Source of the DNA: Podospora bellae-mahoneyi
Lineage: Eukaryota > Ascomycota > Sordariomycetes > Sordariales > Podosporaceae
NCBI RefSeq assembly: GCF_035222275.1
Contig: NC_085886.1
Coordinates: forward strand, 3,100,001 to 3,164,000
Direction: 5' to 3'
Length of the DNA stretch: 64,000 nucleotides
The first letter of the stretch is position 1, and each line of letters opens with the position of its first letter. Shown here piece after piece: positions 35,377-45,971 of this stretch. The notes under the pieces are model-generated. The model worked only from the letters and a program-made list of their open reading frames with translations. It did no database searches and was not told the DNA's origin. The position numbers and the translations under genes were made by a program.

Positions 35377-36811
35377 CTATCCCCTCCCATCCGGCACCCC
35401 ACTGCCCTCCACCTCTCCCTCCTTCTCCTTGGGGATACACTCCTCCGGAACCCACCCAACTGGCTTCCCACCCCCAGGAGGAGAGTACGTAAACCACCCC
35501 TTTTCCACCCCCTCCCCCTCCCCCGCCTCCTCATCATCTTCCTCCTTCTCCTTCCCCTTCCTCTTACTTCCCGCACCCGACTTCCCCTCACCACAGAACA
35601 GCAACCTCTTCCGCCACTCCAACCCCGTCTTCTTGTGGAAGAACTCAATAAAGTGAGTGTACTCTGTCCAAAAGAGCTGCGGCGTCTCCGAGGGACGGTA
35701 ATACTTGGGAAAGGTGTCCGTGCTGGACTTGGAGTACTTGGCGCAAAAGAAGTAGAGGGGGGGTTGGGCTAGGGATTCGTAGAGCTGACGTGTGGAAATT
35801 AGTGTACGTAGAGGGGTAGTGAGGAGGGAGTGAACAGGCTTACCGTAAGTGTGTACTTCTCCCCGCGGTCAGCTCTGGCCGTCTTAGTGGGTGTCTCTGG
35901 TTCAGCCTCAATGTCCATCTCAACATCCTCAGGGTCAACTTCGTCTTGAGATTCGGGGGTAACAGTCGTGAGAGTAGGCAGCTGACGATAAGCCAGCTGC
36001 AAATCCATGGGTGTGCGGTACTTGGGCTGACCGTCCAGCTCAGGGCCATCCTCAAAGATGACCACAGGATGGTGGAAAGAGAAACCCGGTTCTTTTTCTG
36101 TCGGTGTCTGATTCTCTGATCCCACTTCTGCCTTTGTCTCAACCTCAGAGTCTAGATCTGACACCCCCTTACACAAAGCCGGAAGCTGCAGCTTCACCGG
36201 CGTCGTCTCCGGCGTTGGCCCCTGAACAGCATTCGACTCCCGAAACAACTCAACCTCATACCGGTAAAATGTCCCATCCGTGTAAACCCGATATAAATCT
36301 GAATATCATCACGTCAGTCCCCTCCCACCCCGACCAACGAAAAAGGGGGCATCCAAAACTCACTAGTATTAACCGCCCTCTCCCCCAACACCCTCCCCAT
36401 CTCAACCCTCCTCTCCCTCCTAACCCTCTCCCCCTCCCTCCTCACCCCCTCCCGCAAGTCATACTCCCCCCCCTTCACCGCCGGCAAGACCTTCCTGTTG
36501 ATCATGCTAAACTCCAACCACTCCAACGGCACAATCTGAATCCTCTTGTTCCTCAACGCCTCCACCGCCCTCGGAGACCTCGACCTCAGCTCATCCTCGT
36601 CCGTCACAAAATGAGTGACGTCCCTCGTGATGGTAGCTCCTCTATGATACCGCCCGCCCCGGAGCGTGATCCAGCGGTGGAGGTTGGTGTCGTTCCAGTG
36701 GGTGTTGGGGTTGTTCTTGAAGGACCCGCAGACAGCGATGGTGAACTTGGCAAACATTCCCTTTTCCTTAAAGGTGAGGTCTTTGACCTTGAAGCGGATG
36801 CCGCGGGACAT
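35377..36811 (-). CDS. BRCT-domain protein with a WGR-like region, no PARP catalytic domain
   Basis: Three exons (36811..36364, 36298..35844, 35784..35377; introns 36299..36363 and 35785..35843) give 436 aa. Residues of about 10-110 look like a BRCT domain (FAKFTIAVCGSF, WITLRGGRYHRG, VTHFVTDEDEL, IVPLEWLEFSM). After the first splice, LYRVYTDGTFYRYEVELF, and after the second, KYTLTLYESLAQPPLYFF through FFHKKTGLEWRKR, resemble the two halves of a WGR fold as in PARP1, although the Trp-Gly-Arg signature is not present. An acidic insert of about 100 residues separates the halves. The C-terminus is Lys/Glu-rich, then WFTYSPPGGGKPVGW. A nuclear DNA-damage or chromatin role is plausible but unproven; no PARP catalytic domain follows. 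Confidence 0.65.
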
Positions 36812-38004
36812 GATGATGAGCTTGTGTATGTGTATCTTGTGTGAGATGTCGAAATGTTGTTTGGGGGTTCTGGTCGAGGTTCAGACCATGGACGTGGATC
36901 AAAGTGTGATGCTTGATAGAAGTCGCCGAGGATATTTCGAAGCTGGGGAAGATATTCATAAATATGGATGGAGGAACGAGAGTGATCCGATAAGAGAGGG
37001 AGAAAAGTTTGAGGGGATAATATCTTATCGTGCTGACTTTTTTGTCTGCTCCTTCCTAGATATTCATGGCGTAGAAGGGATGGAATGGGCTGTGGTGTAG
37101 ATTGATCAAGGTATGGTGTGAGTTCTGAAGCTGGTACGTGGGCGAAGCTCTCAAAGATATGTAAGTTGGGATGAGTAGGTATCGATATGTCAAGAGGAAC
37201 AGTGATGGTATGAATAGGGGTCAGTAAAGACTGTCAGAGACTGCTGAATCATAATCTTCTGTGCTCCGTGATGGTTTCGTCAGCTTGCTGCCTTTAAGAG
37301 CAGAGAAGATAATAATGTGTCCTTGGACCGAACGGGTGTGGACAAGACTCGCAGAGACTTGCCAGGAAATTGCCACAAAAAAGGTGAACTGCCCCTTATC
37401 GTGATGACTTCGCTGGCTTGCTCTTTCCTCAAGACGACGATAGATCGGATGAAGGAAATCTGAAAGATGCCGCCAGTATATGAGGCCTCGAAAGATAGTC
37501 AACAGATGTCAAAGAAGAATAAGTAGGCGTGTAAATTGTATTAGAATGCACAATAGGATATCACGAATACCTATCGACGACCTCCTCGACCGGTCACCAT
37601 CTCAGGGACTTTGTTGTGAACAGACGAATGAGTGAATGTCTGTCCGTCGGTAGCTTCTGCTTCGGTCAAGCGGGACTGATGGTAAATAGTGTGGGTAAGA
37701 ATGCTGGAATGATGTGGTACAGGTGAAGTTGTGGGTGAGGATCGAAAAGACTTGAGATAATGATCTCAGAATATTGCCAACCTCGAAGTAAAAGAGGCCG
37801 CTCCTTCCTGCCCAGGTCAATTACCCTGCCTTGTTGAGAAATAAGATGACGTTGGCTTTAATACTTGGAATGGCAAGAACGGGCTGCTACCAGAGACGGA
37901 GGGCGCGATCGAGTATAGCCCATCAAGACGCCATATAAAAGATGCTAACCAAAGACACCAAACAGGTATCATGAATACGCCCTCTCATATCTATGCCACA
38001 GGAA
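36812..38004. other. Intergenic: BRCT-protein promoter and USE1 3' region
   Basis: About 1.2 kb with no supported gene. Several short open frames lack recognisable content. Loosely similar blocks containing CTTATCGTG(C/A)TGACTT occur near 37020 and 37395, possibly an old local duplication. Confidence 0.45.
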
Positions 38005-39093
38005 TTAAAACCTCAACTTGGGCATGACAAAAACCACCAAAACCAACACCACCATCAACCCATACACAATCGCATACAACCTCATCCTCCCCCACCAACC
38101 CTCCCCCTCCGTCATCCTCTGCAGCGTCGTCATCCTCCTCGTGACAGCATCCATCCCCTCCCCCGTCTTGTTCATCCCCTCCCCCGCCTTCTCCACCACC
38201 TCCTTATCCTCTTCCAAACTCATCGAAAACGCCTGCGAGGATGCCTTAAGCTGGGATGCAAGCTGCAAAATAGACTCCGACAAGGCATCCTGCTCCGCCC
38301 GCTGGTGGTCAAGAATAGCTTCCGTCGTCGTCACCGCCGAGAGAGCAGTCGTAGGCGCAGACTTATTGTCCCTGTCCCCAAACAGCGCAGAAGAGGAAGA
38401 TATCGCCGACGGCTTGTCCTCTTTCGTCGGCCTATCATCCCGACCCTTCCTCGGCCGAAGCTCAGCCTTCGTTTCCGTCGTTGATTGTGCAGCCGCTATC
38501 CCAGCCTGTAAATTCTCCTGAGAAGGCGTATGCACCGGCGGCGGCGGTAGCCTCGGCAGCCTTGGCTCGCCCTGAAACTGCGGCGTCCCCAACACCCCAT
38601 CATCATCATCATCCTCATCCAGCTCTTCCTCATCCGTCGGTCTCGAAATGGAATCTTGACTCTCACTCGCACTTGGCGTAACAATGATATCAGCCAGAAT
38701 ATCCTCCCCTTCCGAAGTATCATCCTCATTCTCCTCTTCATTATCCCGCCTGCTCCCCACCTCAGTCAAATCAGCCAGCCGTTCCGCCAACTGCTCAAGC
38801 AACTCCCGTTTTCGCACGAGATCCCCCTGGAGATCCTGCCGGCGCGCATGAATCTTGATACCCAGGGTGTCTTGCTCGACCTTTGTGAGCAGCGACCGGG
38901 CATAAGTGATATTGCGCAGCGCCTTTTCTCTTTCAAACTCGCTCTCTTTGAGCCTGGCTTCCCGTTCGGCGTCGGCGTGGAGGATGGTGCGCTGGAGGCG
39001 GTTGAGCAGTAGGGTGAGGTCCGTCAGGGGATCGCTGCCGTTCTCGTTGGTACCTGGCGATGTCGCCGTCACTCCGGGTATGAATCGAACCAT
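38005..39093 (-). CDS. USE1: SNARE Use1 (ER Golgi-retrieval SNARE)
   Basis: Tail-anchored SNARE of the ER target complex with Sec20 and Ufe1, acting in COPI retrograde fusion. It is a single exon of 362 aa. An N-terminal helical region (LTLLLNRLQRTILHADAERE) is followed by an acidic disordered linker. The SNARE motif runs from about residue 265 (TTEAILDHQRAEQDALSESI through LQLASQLKASSQAF), then RRMTTLQRMTEGEGWWGRM. A single C-terminal hydrophobic helix (YAIVYGLMVVLVLVVFV) ends with the short lumenal tail MPKLRF, typical of fungal Use1. Start ATG 39093 is the first in frame. Confidence 0.88.
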   Translation of the reverse strand: MVRFIPGVTATSPGTNENGSDPLTDLTLLLNRLQRTILHADAEREARLKESEFEREKALRNITYARSLLTKVEQDTLGIKIHARRQDLQGDLVRKRELLEQLAERLADLTEVGSRRDNEEENEDDTSEGEDILADIIVTPSASESQDSISRPTDEEELDEDDDDDGVLGTPQFQGEPRLPRLPPPPVHTPSQENLQAGIAAAQSTTETKAELRPRKGRDDRPTKEDKPSAISSSSALFGDRDNKSAPTTALSAVTTTEAILDHQRAEQDALSESILQLASQLKASSQAFSMSLEEDKEVVEKAGEGMNKTGEGMDAVTRRMTTLQRMTEGEGWWGRMRLYAIVYGLMVVLVLVVFVMPKLRF

Positions 39094-39716
39094 GGTGTCG
39101 GTTGGTGGGTGTGAAGTGGTATGTTTCTAGGGTTGCAAGTTGAAGGTGTCAGATGTCGAGGTTGGACAGTTGTTCGTTGCTGGCTGGCGAGCGCTGTATG
39201 GACACTTGGCGGAGCTCCCCAAGCTCCCGCTGCGGCCTGACATCACTCTGCGACGGCAACCCTAACCCTTGTCAGGGAGTACAACGTTGATACGTATGCA
39301 GCAGCCAAAGAACAACTTATACGACCACGTCCGTTAACGTTGATTAAGGAAGATTCAAAGAAGCCCGTAACCCCCATAGGATTAACCAATACTCGATATA
39401 TATCAGTGTGTTGGACTTTCGTGGCGGTGAAATGCTAACGGATCAGTATCGTACGGTAAGCCAAAAGAGGTTGACATGTGCCCAACCATCATCGTTAAGT
39501 ATTTTTACCAATCGCTCAACTCCTTCTGATAATCAATCCATGTTGTAAGGTGTAGCTGGGTAAGGCCTCTGTCATAGTATGGAATTTGTCTTCGGCGCCT
39601 TCCTTAAGGTACCAGCATCAACATACGAGTCCCCTACTTGATACCATCCGTAGTGCTAGAACCCACATGAGAAGTAGCCTTCGCCTCCTGCCGCCTATGT
39701 AGACCCCCCGAGCCGA
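39094..39716. promoter_or_regulatory. USE1 promoter region with telobox-like motif
   Basis: About 620 bp between the USE1 start and the stop of the ankyrin-CorA gene. AACCCTAACCC (39258..39268), close to two fungal telomere repeats, lies 165 bp upstream of USE1. No coding signal is seen. Confidence 0.45.
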
Positions 39717-42700
39717 TCACCTAGTGACCCTCACCCCTTTTTGACCGACATCACCGTCCCTATTCTCAACTCCCGACCGAAACTGAGAATTGTCAACACC
39801 AATCAAGGTGACACCACCCCCAATCTCAGGATCCCGCTGCTTGGTCTTGACCGCCCGATCGCCCCGCCTCTTCACCCAACTTTTGCCTGTCTTCAAACCG
39901 TCACTTGTACTCCTCACCGTGAGCCCCATGATCTCTTTGAAGCTATTCAGCAAATTCTGCCACCGTTGGTCACGAGTTCGTTTGTCAAGATTGAAAGCCA
40001 GGAACACCGATGGAATGATTAGGCCAACAGAAATCGAAACTATTTTTCCCAAGACAGTCAGTGAGTGTGCAGCGAGCCTAGCGACATGTTTCTATACGCA
40101 CATATGATGATGAGGACGAATTTCAATGACAGGTTCCCGGTGTCGCCACGTGGAAATTCCTCAACCTCTATGGTCAAAAAGGAGGCCATGAATGATAGCG
40201 GAAGCTGTATTTCCGGTCAGCGAAGCTGCTCAAGTGCAAATAACTTCAGGTTACAAGGGGAAACTTACAAAGATAATGGTTGCAACAGTAAAGTACATGA
40301 TCGTCTTGCCCTGCCTGTCATTCTCATCGTTGATCTTGTAGATTCCCCTCGTCAGCTGGAGGTTAGCCTGCTTGTGCTTCAAATCCAGCAGTTGTTCAAT
40401 CTAAGCAGCAATCATCTTATTAGTACAAGCTTCGCGAACAACAGGGAAGGCAACCATGTTGACTTACCGCTTGGATAGCTCTTTCAGCAAACTTTTCCAG
40501 GCGCACGACCTCTGCAATGTTGCGAGTAACAACCTCCAGCATTGGCGAATGGTACTTCTGCCGATCCGAATCCTGTTCGATCCCTGCATTGTTGTAAATA
40601 ATATCTGGGGTTCGTCTCCGGGAAGGCGAGCGGAACCCCCTAGAAGGCGGGTAGGGGTTGCCTCTTCTAAATGGGGGGCTGGAGCTTCGGCGTCTGAAAG
40701 GTGGGCTAACAGTGCGTCTCGAGAAAGCACGGCTGTCATCTCGTCTTCTGAATGGAGGTGGCGGCCCGAGGTTCCGCTCTTGCTCTAGGATCATGGTGTT
40801 TCTTTGCTCTTCAAAGTCTTCGAGAATATGATCTAGAGTCTCCACAATGTTCTTCTGTATATGGAAAATCGATGAGATGATGTGAAGCTCATCGCGAATG
40901 TCCTTGATCTTTCTCAAGTCTTCAATATCAGCTTTGATGTCAATCATGGCGTTCAACTTCTTGGGAACCTCATCAAACTCGGCATGTGGCGATAGAGCCT
41001 TTGATTCGCCTGCCTTGTTGTCAGACGAAGCGTCAGGCTGTTCCTCATCGGCAGTTGGAATGTTGTTTTGAAAAGAGAGGAAGCGGTTGGTCTCATCCTC
41101 AGTCTGGTGGCACAGGTTTGTTAGAATGAGTCACAGTTAATGCCGGGGACAGTTTATAAGAGGGAGGCTCACAATTTCACCAATTGATGTCCGATATATC
41201 TCGACAAACTGAACCAACTCATTCCGGTTACTCATAGGATCAAAGTATATCCGAGCACACTCTGCGACTATGATTTTTGCCAGTTCGTCAACCGATGCAT
41301 CACCTTTCGCTGACTGCTCGCGAAATCGATCAAAAATATTAGACACCAGTGATGTCATAATCTTGGAGGTTTTTGTCGTCATCCTGTTGGATCGTTGTGG
41401 AAAGGCAGTGATGATAGTTCTCGGCAATTTCCCGCACTTTGGCAGCACCCACATCCATAGCTGGTCTACCATGGTAATTGTGGGTTTCAAATCCTCTGAC
41501 TCTTTCGAGTGTAGGGTCTGTCGTCTTTCATTAAAGTACCTCAAGGAGGTCTGGTCCTGGTCACGTTTCTCCGTGTCCGCGAGCGTGTGGTAGTAGAATT
41601 GGTCGAGCGTACGTCGACCATGCAGCGGGTGCTCTTCGTCGAGGTAGGCCCAATACAGCTTTTCGGTTCCGCAGAGACTCCTATCATCAAGTGCTGTTCG
41701 GACGAGGTTACGGCGATACTCTTTGGCGGCATTCTCGGTCGGAAATATCTTCTTCTTGGCTTCGGACTTTTTTACCAGGACGTCTTTGAGCTTTCGCTGT
41801 TCTTCTTCCTGCTCCCAATGCAAATACGGCATCTGTGGTCAGCTGGTTAGTTCACTGTGAACCATGCTATTTAAAGAGCAAGGAGATGGCAAGACTGGAC
41901 GCCAGCTACTCACAAAAAGGACCAAGCCTTGTTCAGTTGGATCTTCTTCGGCTGCGAGTGTCAAACCGGCTTAGTTAGCCCCTGTCGACAGTCCCAGAGA
42001 ATCTGTGTCCGAGGAATCAAGGCTTACGAAAGGCGAACGGACGACACGCCGGACGCATGAACCTTGCGTGGTACTGCCCATCTTGTGACTTGTGTTGATG
42101 CTGCTCCCACAACCTTGGTTTCAAAACAACATTGGCTCGCCAGCCCTCTCCCAAAGCCTCATAATGTTTCGCCATGAGCACCTGAGAGTTTCGGCACAGT
42201 GTTAGTCACCTAAGGTGAGGTTGTTTAATCTGTGTATTTGACGAACATACCTCAACCCATCGCATCTACGCATGTGAAACCGTTAGCATGGTTTCTATAC
42301 GGTGAGCTGAAGGCAAACTCACGTTGTTGGCAGGAAGATGTGTCCAGACACATGCCATGTCTTCTCTGGAAGGTGGGCGCTTCCCCTGCAGGATTGACGC
42401 GACTGTCGGGGTGTGTATCTCGAGATTATCTTTCGAGTAATACAGAAGGGTTGCGCTGAACTCGCTGTCAACCCGAGTAGTCATAGTTGATGGTTCACGC
42501 CAGAGAAATCCGGATGGATTCAGCTTCCCAAACATGGTCCTCAGAGTTCTTGTTTCCGATACCGGATCTTTCTGTATCCTCTCGTCGAGGTAGTCTTTGA
42601 GAAGCTTCCCCTTGTTGTCCTTGATGTCTGATTTTGCCCCATACAAGAGCAGCGTCTCGAATACAGGCAGATGTTGATTGTCAGCCGCATACCAGAGTGG

Positions 42701-45004
42701 TGTTTGTGACTTGTTGTCACGCGAGTTGATATCCACAGCCGCCTCATTTGTCGCCGAAGCACCCTTCTTGCTCCGACCATTATGACTATCCTCACCCGGG
42801 CCCTTCCAATCACGCCGAGCAAGCAGCATTTTGACAACTTCCAAGCGACCCATTCCAGCGGCCCACGAGAGTGGAGTTCTGCCGTCGGCGTCTTTGCTGT
42901 CTGGCCTTACACTCTTGACACTCAGAAGATATCGAACGCAGTCTTCGTGCCCCCCTGCGGCAGCCCAAGAAAGCACCGTTCTCTTATTGTTGTCTTGGCT
43001 GTCCTCCTCTGCGCCCTTTCTTACCAAAAGCTGCATGACCTCCAAGAGACCGGTTTCTGCTGCATAAGAAAGTGGTGTCCGGCCGGCTTTGTCCCGAGAG
43101 TCACGAGAAACCCCGAGGTCGAGAAGACTTCTGACCATCATTACCGTTTCGGTTGCGCTGGTGATTTTGTTTTGGGCCACCCAGTGCAAAGGGGTACGAC
43201 CTTGGTCATCTGCCGTTCTGAAGTCGAGATTCGGCTTCTTACACAGCTTTTCCATCTCCAAAGAGTGTCCGTACTGGGCTACCCACGACACCAAGTTCCT
43301 GCCGTCCCCGTCCACGGCCTTGAGATACACCTCGTCGTCTGCGCTGTCCAGAGGGAAGATTGGAGATCTAGAACCAGAATATTCCTCTTCGTCACACGCA
43401 TACCGCAAAGCTAGTTCTATCGCACGCACACGGGGCGTTTCCTTATTCCCAGGCGCAGGTTGCTCTCTCTCCTCATCGACAAAGGCTTTGATCATATTCA
43501 AGTTGTGAATACAGAATGATATCGCTGGCCTTCCATTGACATCGACCATGTAGATATCTGCCCCAGCTCTGATCAAAGCCCGGACGGCTTCTGGGCGATC
43601 ATGATTAGCGGCCCAAAAAAGAGGCGACCCCCCGTAGCTGTTGGGAGCGTCGATCAGAGATGGGCCGGCCTTGATCAGGGTCTCCACAGTGCTGGCAGAA
43701 CAACTACGGGCTGCGAAATGCAGAGCCGTGGCCATCTCGCCATCTCGGGCATCAGCTTTGCTAACCGGGATAAGCTGTTCCACGACCTGATCACGCCCAT
43801 TCGCTGCGGCCAACATGAGTGCCGTCATGTTGAACCTGCTGTCCGTCACTTCGGTATCTGCGCCATGTTCAAGAAGAATAGCAACGATTGAACTATGGCC
43901 ACGCTCGGAGGCCAAGAGAAGCGGCGTCCTGCCATCCATATCTGGGGTGTCGACTAAACAACCGGCGGCAATCATCCGCTGCAGAGCTGCGGGTTCAACG
44001 CCGAAATATGCAGCGAGGTGGAAAGCCGTTGCGCCACGTTCGTCATTCCGGATTGTGAGGTCCGGCTTGAGGTCTTGGTGAATAAAGTCGTGCCACTTTT
44101 CTTCACAGTTAGTTGCCGCAATAGCAAAGGCAGTCAGGTTCCAGTCTCCGTTAGGAACGGGTGGGCGACATAGTCTGTAAGGGTCGGCGCCAGCGTCTAT
44201 GAGGGTACATATATTTTCGATATGGCCGTTCTTTGCAGCCCAATACAGTGGTGTTTTGCCTTGTTCATCGGGAAATTCGAGTTGAGGGCCTCGTTCGAGC
44301 AGGAGCTGGATCATCGTGACATCGCCCTGTTTAGCAGCTTCGATAAGAGGTCTTGCCTCGGGTCCTCTGCCGTCGACATTAAAGCTGCCGTCGACCCTGT
44401 CGAGCAACAATTTGGCCAATTCGGCTTTCCCCCGTTGGCAAGCATAGTATATCGCAGTGCGGCCTTCATCATCCTCCAAGAGAGGGTCCGCACCGGCCTC
44501 GAGCAATGCAACGGCATTGGAAACTGCATTGCGAGAATACAGAGCCACAAACATGAGCGGCGTCAGCCCATCGTCGTCGCGCACGTTAGAGTCCGAAGAA
44601 ACGAAACGTTTGACATCCTCTGCCGAGCCATACTCGGTAGCCACAAACAGCATGCTCCTGCCGGCGCAGTACTTGTGTGAGATGTCTTTTTCTTTGATGT
44701 TGGCGAGGAGATACTCAATCACGTTGACGTATTCCTTGTTCATAGCCCAGAAGACTGGGCTGTTGCCGTCGACGTCCAGAATGTCCAAACGGGCGCCATG
44801 TTCATATAAAAGCTTGAAGACTTCCAAAAGACCCAGTTCGGCCGCCCACGATATGGCGGTTTGTCCATAGTACGCTTCATCTTTCACATTCACATCCTCT
44901 CCCTGATCCAGCAGCTCCTTGACCTTCTCAAAATCGTTTGCTTTGGCGGCTTCGATGAGCGGATGGGTTTTCTCTGTTTCATTACCGCGATGCGGGCTCG
45001 CCAT
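39717..45004 (-). CDS. Ankyrin-repeat protein with C-terminal CorA-like membrane domain
   Basis: A nine-exon gene encoding 1580 aa. Exons: 45004..42323, 42265..42251 (15-nt micro-exon, MRWVE), 42181..42028, 41951..41914, 41832..41173, 41103..40468, 40400..40269, 40204..40102, 40039..39717. All introns (57-81 bp) are GT-AG and frame-preserving. Residues of about 15-830 form roughly twenty ankyrin repeats (for example GRTPLSYAAETGLLEVMQLL). A family-specific block follows (THLPANN, LVLFMPYLHWE, YYHTLADT, VDQLWMWVL), then a coiled region with Arg/Ser/Pro-rich FRRR repeats. The end is a CorA-like tail with two hydrophobic segments (MYFTVATIIFLPLSFMASFL and LIIMF-type). The Gly-Met-Asn signature of CorA Mg2+ channels is replaced by Leu-Thr-Ile, so Mg2+ transport is doubtful. 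Start is ATG 45004; the frame is open upstream but has no earlier ATG. Such proteins are common and uncharacterised in filamentous fungi. Confidence 0.85.
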
Positions 45005-45971
45005 GGTGTAGTGATGTGGTAGGCAGTTCGTTTTGGGCGTGAAGTTGTCCAGTGGCAGGCTAGACAATGGTTGGCCAGCCTAGTGCCATCACGTTGCTGT
45101 GAGCAGGCCAAAAGCTGTTATACATGCCGCGCCTATTATGTCTGTCTTGGTTGAGAACATGTACAGGGGTCAGAAGTCTCGAAGGCCAGGAGAGGAGGCT
45201 GAGAACAACCGTGTGTGGTACATCGTGCATGATGGCTGCAGGTAGCGCCACAAACGCTGTAATTGCGGCCCCAATGTTGCATAGGATGGTAGGATTCCAG
45301 CTAGTCTTACAGGTTAACTCTTGTTAGATCTTGCCAAAAAAAAAAAAGCTCGTTGGTCAAGGGGTCATGTTGCGACTCCAAATCGTGGACTGGTTGTTGG
45401 AACTTGTGACATTGCCAAGGCGAGGCTCCGCGGAGGAGCAAGCCCGGATAGGAGGGATTTTGCATCCTTCCCGCGGTCCCGGCCTGTTGGGCATAACTGA
45501 GAAAGATCTTTGCATGGTGGCTGGTCGAGAGGTGGTGCAAACAAGCAATTGTTGGTAGCCCCTCATTATTCAAGCTTTCTGCAGTTGGTTAAACAAATGA
45601 CAAGCAACGTGGTGATTTAGATGGTGTCATAATAACCTACCTCGATGGAGTAGAATTTTCGATTTGCTTTTTACACGACACAGAAAAGGATCAAGAAGGC
45701 ATCCACTTTTGGTGTTTGAGTTAAAGGTCACCACTTGGGTCGGATAGGTCGTTGGGTGATATCGGGTTAGGGTTCTATGAGGTCTCGGATAAGATAAGAG
45801 ATAACGATAATCATTCGGGAGCTCCAGCATCAAGTAAGAGCGCAGGTGTAACACCAGGCAGGTTCGAACGTCTTGAGAGATCTTTTCCCCGCCCGCCATA
45901 TATTCTCTGTTCCAAACTTCATGATCTTCTAGAAGATGCATGACTGAGACTTTCTGCACCAGTCGTCCAAC
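45005..45971. promoter_or_regulatory. Divergent promoter region (ankyrin-CorA / NDUFAF7)
   Basis: About 970 bp between divergent starts. GGGTTAGGGTT at 45764..45774 is the reverse complement of the telobox-like motif found near USE1 and lies about 200 bp before the NDUFAF7 start. An A-rich run occurs at about 45336-45347. No gene is supported. Confidence 0.5.

Noticed and set aside
37020-37500. Loose repeated blocks suggesting a tandem duplication between the BRCT gene and USE1
   Set aside because: Only short stretches match, with many differences; not convincing without alignment.
45860-45880. AGGTTCGAACG resembling a tRNA B box
   Set aside because: Stem pairing on either side fails and no cloverleaf can be drawn.
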